Assembly: GCA_964424505.1 (NCBI GenBank)
Contig: CAYRIQ010000013.1
Span: 1-19,031 of the forward strand
Source: CAJBLF01 sp964424505
GTDB taxonomy: Bacteria; Patescibacteriota; Gracilibacteria; Absconditabacterales; Absconditicoccaceae
DNA length: 19,031 nucleotides
Direction of reading: 5' to 3'
Shown here piece by piece: positions 16,305-19,031 of the stretch. Under the pieces are notes generated by a model. It was not told the DNA's origin. It saw nothing but the letters and a program-made list of their open reading frames with translations, and did not search any database. Within the stretch, counting starts at the first letter, position 1, and each line of letters begins with the position of its first letter. The translations under genes and the position numbers were made by a program.

Positions 16305-17639
16305 ATGTTTGACACAAAAACATTTGTACAAAACGTACAACAAAGAAATCCTAATGAGCCCGAATTTATTCAGGCTGTAGAAGAAGTAGTTGATTCCATC
16401 AAGGAATTTGTAGAACAAAATCCACAATATCAAAAAGAAAAAATTCTCGAAAGAATAGTCGAACCAGAAAGAGTAATTATGTTCAGAGTTCCTCGAGTTG
16501 ATGACAAAGGAAATATTCAGATAAATAAATGATATAGAGTTCAATTTAATAGTGCTATTGGACCTTACAAGGGCGGACTTAGATTTCATCCTACTGTCAC
16601 TTTATCTATTCTTAAATTTTTAGGATTTGAACAAATATTCAAAAACAGTCTGACTGGATTACCTATGTGATGAGGAAAAGGAGGAAGTGATTTTGAACCA
16701 CACAACAAATCTGACGCTGAAGTAATGAGATTTTGTCAATCATTTATGACAGAATTATCAAAATATATCTGACCAGATACCGATGTACCCGCAGGCGATA
16801 TTGGAGTAGGTGGAAGAGAGATCGGCTATCTATTCGGACAATATAAAAAAATCAGAAATGAATTTACGGGAGTATTGACAGGGAAAGGACTCAATCGATG
16901 AGGAAGTTTAATAAGAAATGAGGCAACCGGATATGGATTAGTATATTTCGTCCAAGAAATGTTGGCAACTAAAAACGATAATCTAGCATGAAAAACAGTA
17001 GTGGTTTCAGGTTCAGGAAACGTAGCACAATATGCTATAGAAAAATGTATCCACTTAGGAGCAAAAGTAGTTACTGCTTCTGATTCATCAGGATATATCT
17101 ACGATGAAACTGGTATCACTCAAGAAAAATTAGAATTTTTAAAAGAGCTAAAAAATAATAAACGCGGAAGAATAAAAGAATATGCGGACAAATTTTGAGC
17201 AAAATTCATCGAAAACAAAAAACCATGGGAAGTAAAATGCGATATCGCTTTACCATGTGCAACACAAAATGAACTTGATGGTGAAGATGCTAAAGTGTTG
17301 ATAAACAATGGTATTTTAGTAGTAGGTGAAGGCGCAAATATGCCTTCTACTCCCGAAGCTATAACTGAATTTCACACCGCGAAAATATTATTTTCACCAG
17401 GAAAAGCATCTAACGCAGGTGGAGTAGCTACTTCAGGATTAGAAATGTCTCAAAATTCATTACGTTTATCACGAAGCAGTGAGGAAGTTGATGAAAGATT
17501 ACAAAATATCATGAAAAATATCCACGCACAATGTGTCCAATACGGAAAAGAATGAGAATATATAAATTACATCAAATGAGCAAACATCGCTGGATTCAAA
17601 AAAGTAGCTGATGCTATGATACAACAAGGATTAGTATAA
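16305..17639 (+). CDS. gdhA: glutamate dehydrogenase (hexameric, GdhA type)
   Basis: This encodes 444 residues, the standard length for the short hexameric enzyme. It interconverts glutamate with 2-oxoglutarate and ammonia. The substrate site is GPYKGGLRFH with Lys89, LPMGGGKGGSDF with catalytic Lys125 (the first two glycines of GGG are TGA), and VPAGDIGVGGREIGYL with catalytic Asp165. The Rossmann motif is SGSGNVA (235-241), then TASDSSGYIYD, EGANMPSTPEA and SPGKASNAGGVATSGLEM. The pattern resembles NADP-dependent enzymes, but coenzyme choice is not certain. In an organism with limited biosynthesis it may serve ammonia assimilation or amino acid use. A strong terminator follows 48 bases after the stop. 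Confidence 0.97.
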
Positions 17640-17687
17640 TATCGGGAAATAATAACAATAATTTACACCGCATTAATAATTATATCT

Positions 17688-17722
17688 AGTCTGATAACCA
17701 AATGGTATCAGACTATTTTTTA
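17688..17722 (+). terminator. Rho-independent terminator after gdhA
   Basis: AGTCTGATAACCA pairs with TGGTATCAGACT, 12 bp with one bulged A, followed by ATTTTTT. It isolates gdhA from the RNA candidate downstream. Confidence 0.85.
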
Positions 17723-17769
17723 AAAACATACTAAAATAATATATGTAAATAAGTCAATAATAAAAACAT

Positions 17770-18112
17770 AGAAATAAAAAACAATGCTACGAGGTTCTTG
17801 CATATTTCAAAATCTGGACTATACTTATAGTAACATAATTACTTGTCGTAAGGCTTCACTACACATGACCCTTGGCATAGGTAAATATGTTGGAGGTATT
17901 TCCTCCTTAAACACTATCTAGACCTTATACCCAATAAGATCGGATAGACCTAGAGAGAGCATTGGGGCTCTATAAAATCTACATCAATAATCAGCTTCGT
18001 TGATTATGCTTGTGGGCTGTATGAAGCCTATCCCGATGCTCTCTCATTAAAAAAGCAATAACATACAAAATAAAAGGGGGAAACACTGATGGTATCCATA
18101 CAGTGTTTTTTT
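17770..18112 (+). ncRNA. candidate structured non-coding RNA with pseudoknot, class unknown
   Basis: The interval lies between the gdhA terminator and a second terminator and has no protein gene. A 14-bp helix (17953-17966 with 18032-18045, one G-U pair) closes a domain containing a hairpin (ATAATCA/TGATTAT, 17987-18007). Inside that domain TGTATGAAGCC (18018-18028) is complementary to GGCTTCA-C-TACA upstream (17852-17863), 11 bp with one bulged C; this makes a pseudoknot. A further hairpin GGAGG-TATTT-CCTCC is at 17892-17906. An alternative pairing of AATGCT (17784-17789) with AGCATT (17958-17963) is possible. It matches no class I know: no T-arm for tmRNA, no SRP tetraloop motif, no clear 6S shape. 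It may be an independent RNA or a terminated leader of recJ. The 5' end is approximate. Confidence 0.6.
18081..18112 (+). terminator. terminator between the RNA candidate and recJ
   Basis: AAACACTG pairs with CAGTGTTT (8 bp), with an inner ATGG/CCAT extension, followed by seven T. It lies 96 bases before the recJ start. It could end an independent RNA or act as an attenuator in a recJ leader. Confidence 0.85.
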
Positions 18113-18208
18113 ATTTGTAATCGCTTCAAAAAAATCTACAATACTCTCATAACATCGTTTTTTCGTTTAATCATTAAATTGTTTCAATCCTTCTTATATA
18201 TCATTGAC

Positions 18209-19031
18209 ATGAATTACCACGTAATACACGAAAACACAACGGAAGACCTATTAACTAGACTATTTAAAGTAAGAGGAATCGATGATACTATCGACTCTTT
18301 TTTGGATCCAAAACTTAATAAGTATCGACTAGATCCATTTCTCCTCAATGACATGGACAAAGCCGTAGAGAGAATTATCGCAGCCACAAAAAACAAAGAA
18401 AAAATAATGATATTCTGAGATTACGATGTAGATGGAGTAACCTCAAGTTATATTCTCTATGAATTTATTACTAGATTTTTGAAATATAAAAAAATAAGTA
18501 TCCAATACCCAGACAGAATCAAAGAAGGATACGGACTCAAAAAAACACATATTGATGATATGAAAAAAAAATGAGTAGAACTTATTATCACAGTAGACAA
18601 CGGTATCGCGTCATTACAAGAAGCTATTTATGCCAAACAACAAGGGATAGATCTTATTATCACAGATCATCATCAAGATTTGGAAGCGATTCCTGAAGCA
18701 GTGGCTGTCATCAATCCTATCGTCTCTCAAAACTACCCATTTAAATGATTGGCCGGTGTGGGAGTAACATTTAAGCTTATCTGCGCATTACTTAGCAAAT
18801 CCAAATTTGACCAAAAAGAAAGAAATCATATCTTCAATTATTTTATCCCTATCGTAGCTATCTGAACAGTAGCTGATGTCGTGCCTCTGCTCAACGAAAA
18901 TAGAGTCATCGTCAAAAAAGGATTGAAACTTTTAAACTCACGCAAACATCTTCCAGAATCACTCAAATGATTTTTGGATTTTCTAAAAATAAAATGACCT
19001 ATAGAAACCTATCATATATGATTTATTATCT
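18209..19031 (+). CDS. recJ: single-stranded-DNA exonuclease RecJ (5' part, runs off the window)
   Basis: The first 274 residues are seen. DHH phosphoesterase motifs: MIFGDYDVDGVTSSYIL (Asp71, 73 and 75; Gly70 is TGA), IITVDNGIAS (motif II, Asp130), LIITDHHQD (Asp153-His154-His155), VINPIVSQNYPFKGLAGVGVTFKL and GTVADVVPLLNENRVIV. RecJ degrades single-stranded DNA 5' to 3' in recombination and repair. The N-terminal arm (LLTRLFKVRGIDDTIDSFLDP) is the normal RecJ beginning, so the ATG at 18209 is preferred over an upstream in-frame GTG/ATG near 18089, which would lie in the terminator. The C-terminal OB and DHHA1 domains lie outside the window. Confidence 0.95.

Noticed and set aside
17770..18112. 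SRP RNA or 6S RNA
   Set aside because: The SRP domain IV motif (GGAAG-type tetraloop with AGCAGC) is absent, and the overall fold is pseudoknotted instead of the long single hairpin with a central bubble expected for 6S.
1..19031. CRISPR array, prophage or insertion sequence with transposase
   Set aside because: No regularly spaced repeats, no phage structural genes and no transposase were seen; the only mobile-looking DNA is the pair of palindromic elements in rnpB.

Overview
This AT-rich window comes from a bacterium that reads UGA as glycine (genetic code 25). The code is used by Absconditabacteria (SR1) and Gracilibacteria, two lineages of the candidate phyla radiation. Almost every protein gene here is broken by in-frame TGA codons that fall where the family needs glycine. 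Examples are both UGA-coded P-loop glycines of FtsH, the PGGK glycines of a Nudix hydrolase, the MGGGK glycines of glutamate dehydrogenase, the RGRIGR motif of RecG, and the glycine before DYDVDG in RecJ. Every complete gene ends in TAA, except one that ends in TAG. The placement is based on the code; I cannot name a species.

Left part (1-8612, all genes on the minus strand). After two terminators and a structured RNA candidate of unknown class come, in transcription order from the right, ftsH - ricT - a membrane-anchored TPR protein, then dnaB - Nudix hydrolase - TPM-domain protein - unknown protein - lemA. Spacing within each block is short (about 10-50 bases). The last three genes form a LemA/TPM envelope cluster.

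Middle part (8613-14404). A divergent promoter region separates ftsH from recG. recG faces ung, which diverges from a P-type cation ATPase gene. recG and the ATPase gene each contain a 10-N assembly gap, and the reading frame does not carry across the placeholder.

Right part (14405-19031). This holds the RNase P RNA gene (rnpB), tRNA-Trp(CCA), a DnaQ-like exonuclease, a DUF134 regulator followed by gdhA, a second structured RNA candidate between two terminators, and the 5' part of recJ.

The most unusual locus is rnpB. Two peripheral helices, P3 and P12, are extended by related palindromic elements that share both ends (GCACCAAAT...ATTTGGTGC). The P12 copy is about 303 bases and encodes an 88-residue GIY-YIG nuclease inside the helix loop. 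The P3 copy is about 65 bases, keeps only the ends, and carries a 22-base interior. Twenty of those bases are perfectly complementary to the dnaB mRNA encoded 10 kb away. I read this as a hairpin-tip mobile element with a MITE-like derivative living inside an essential ribozyme.
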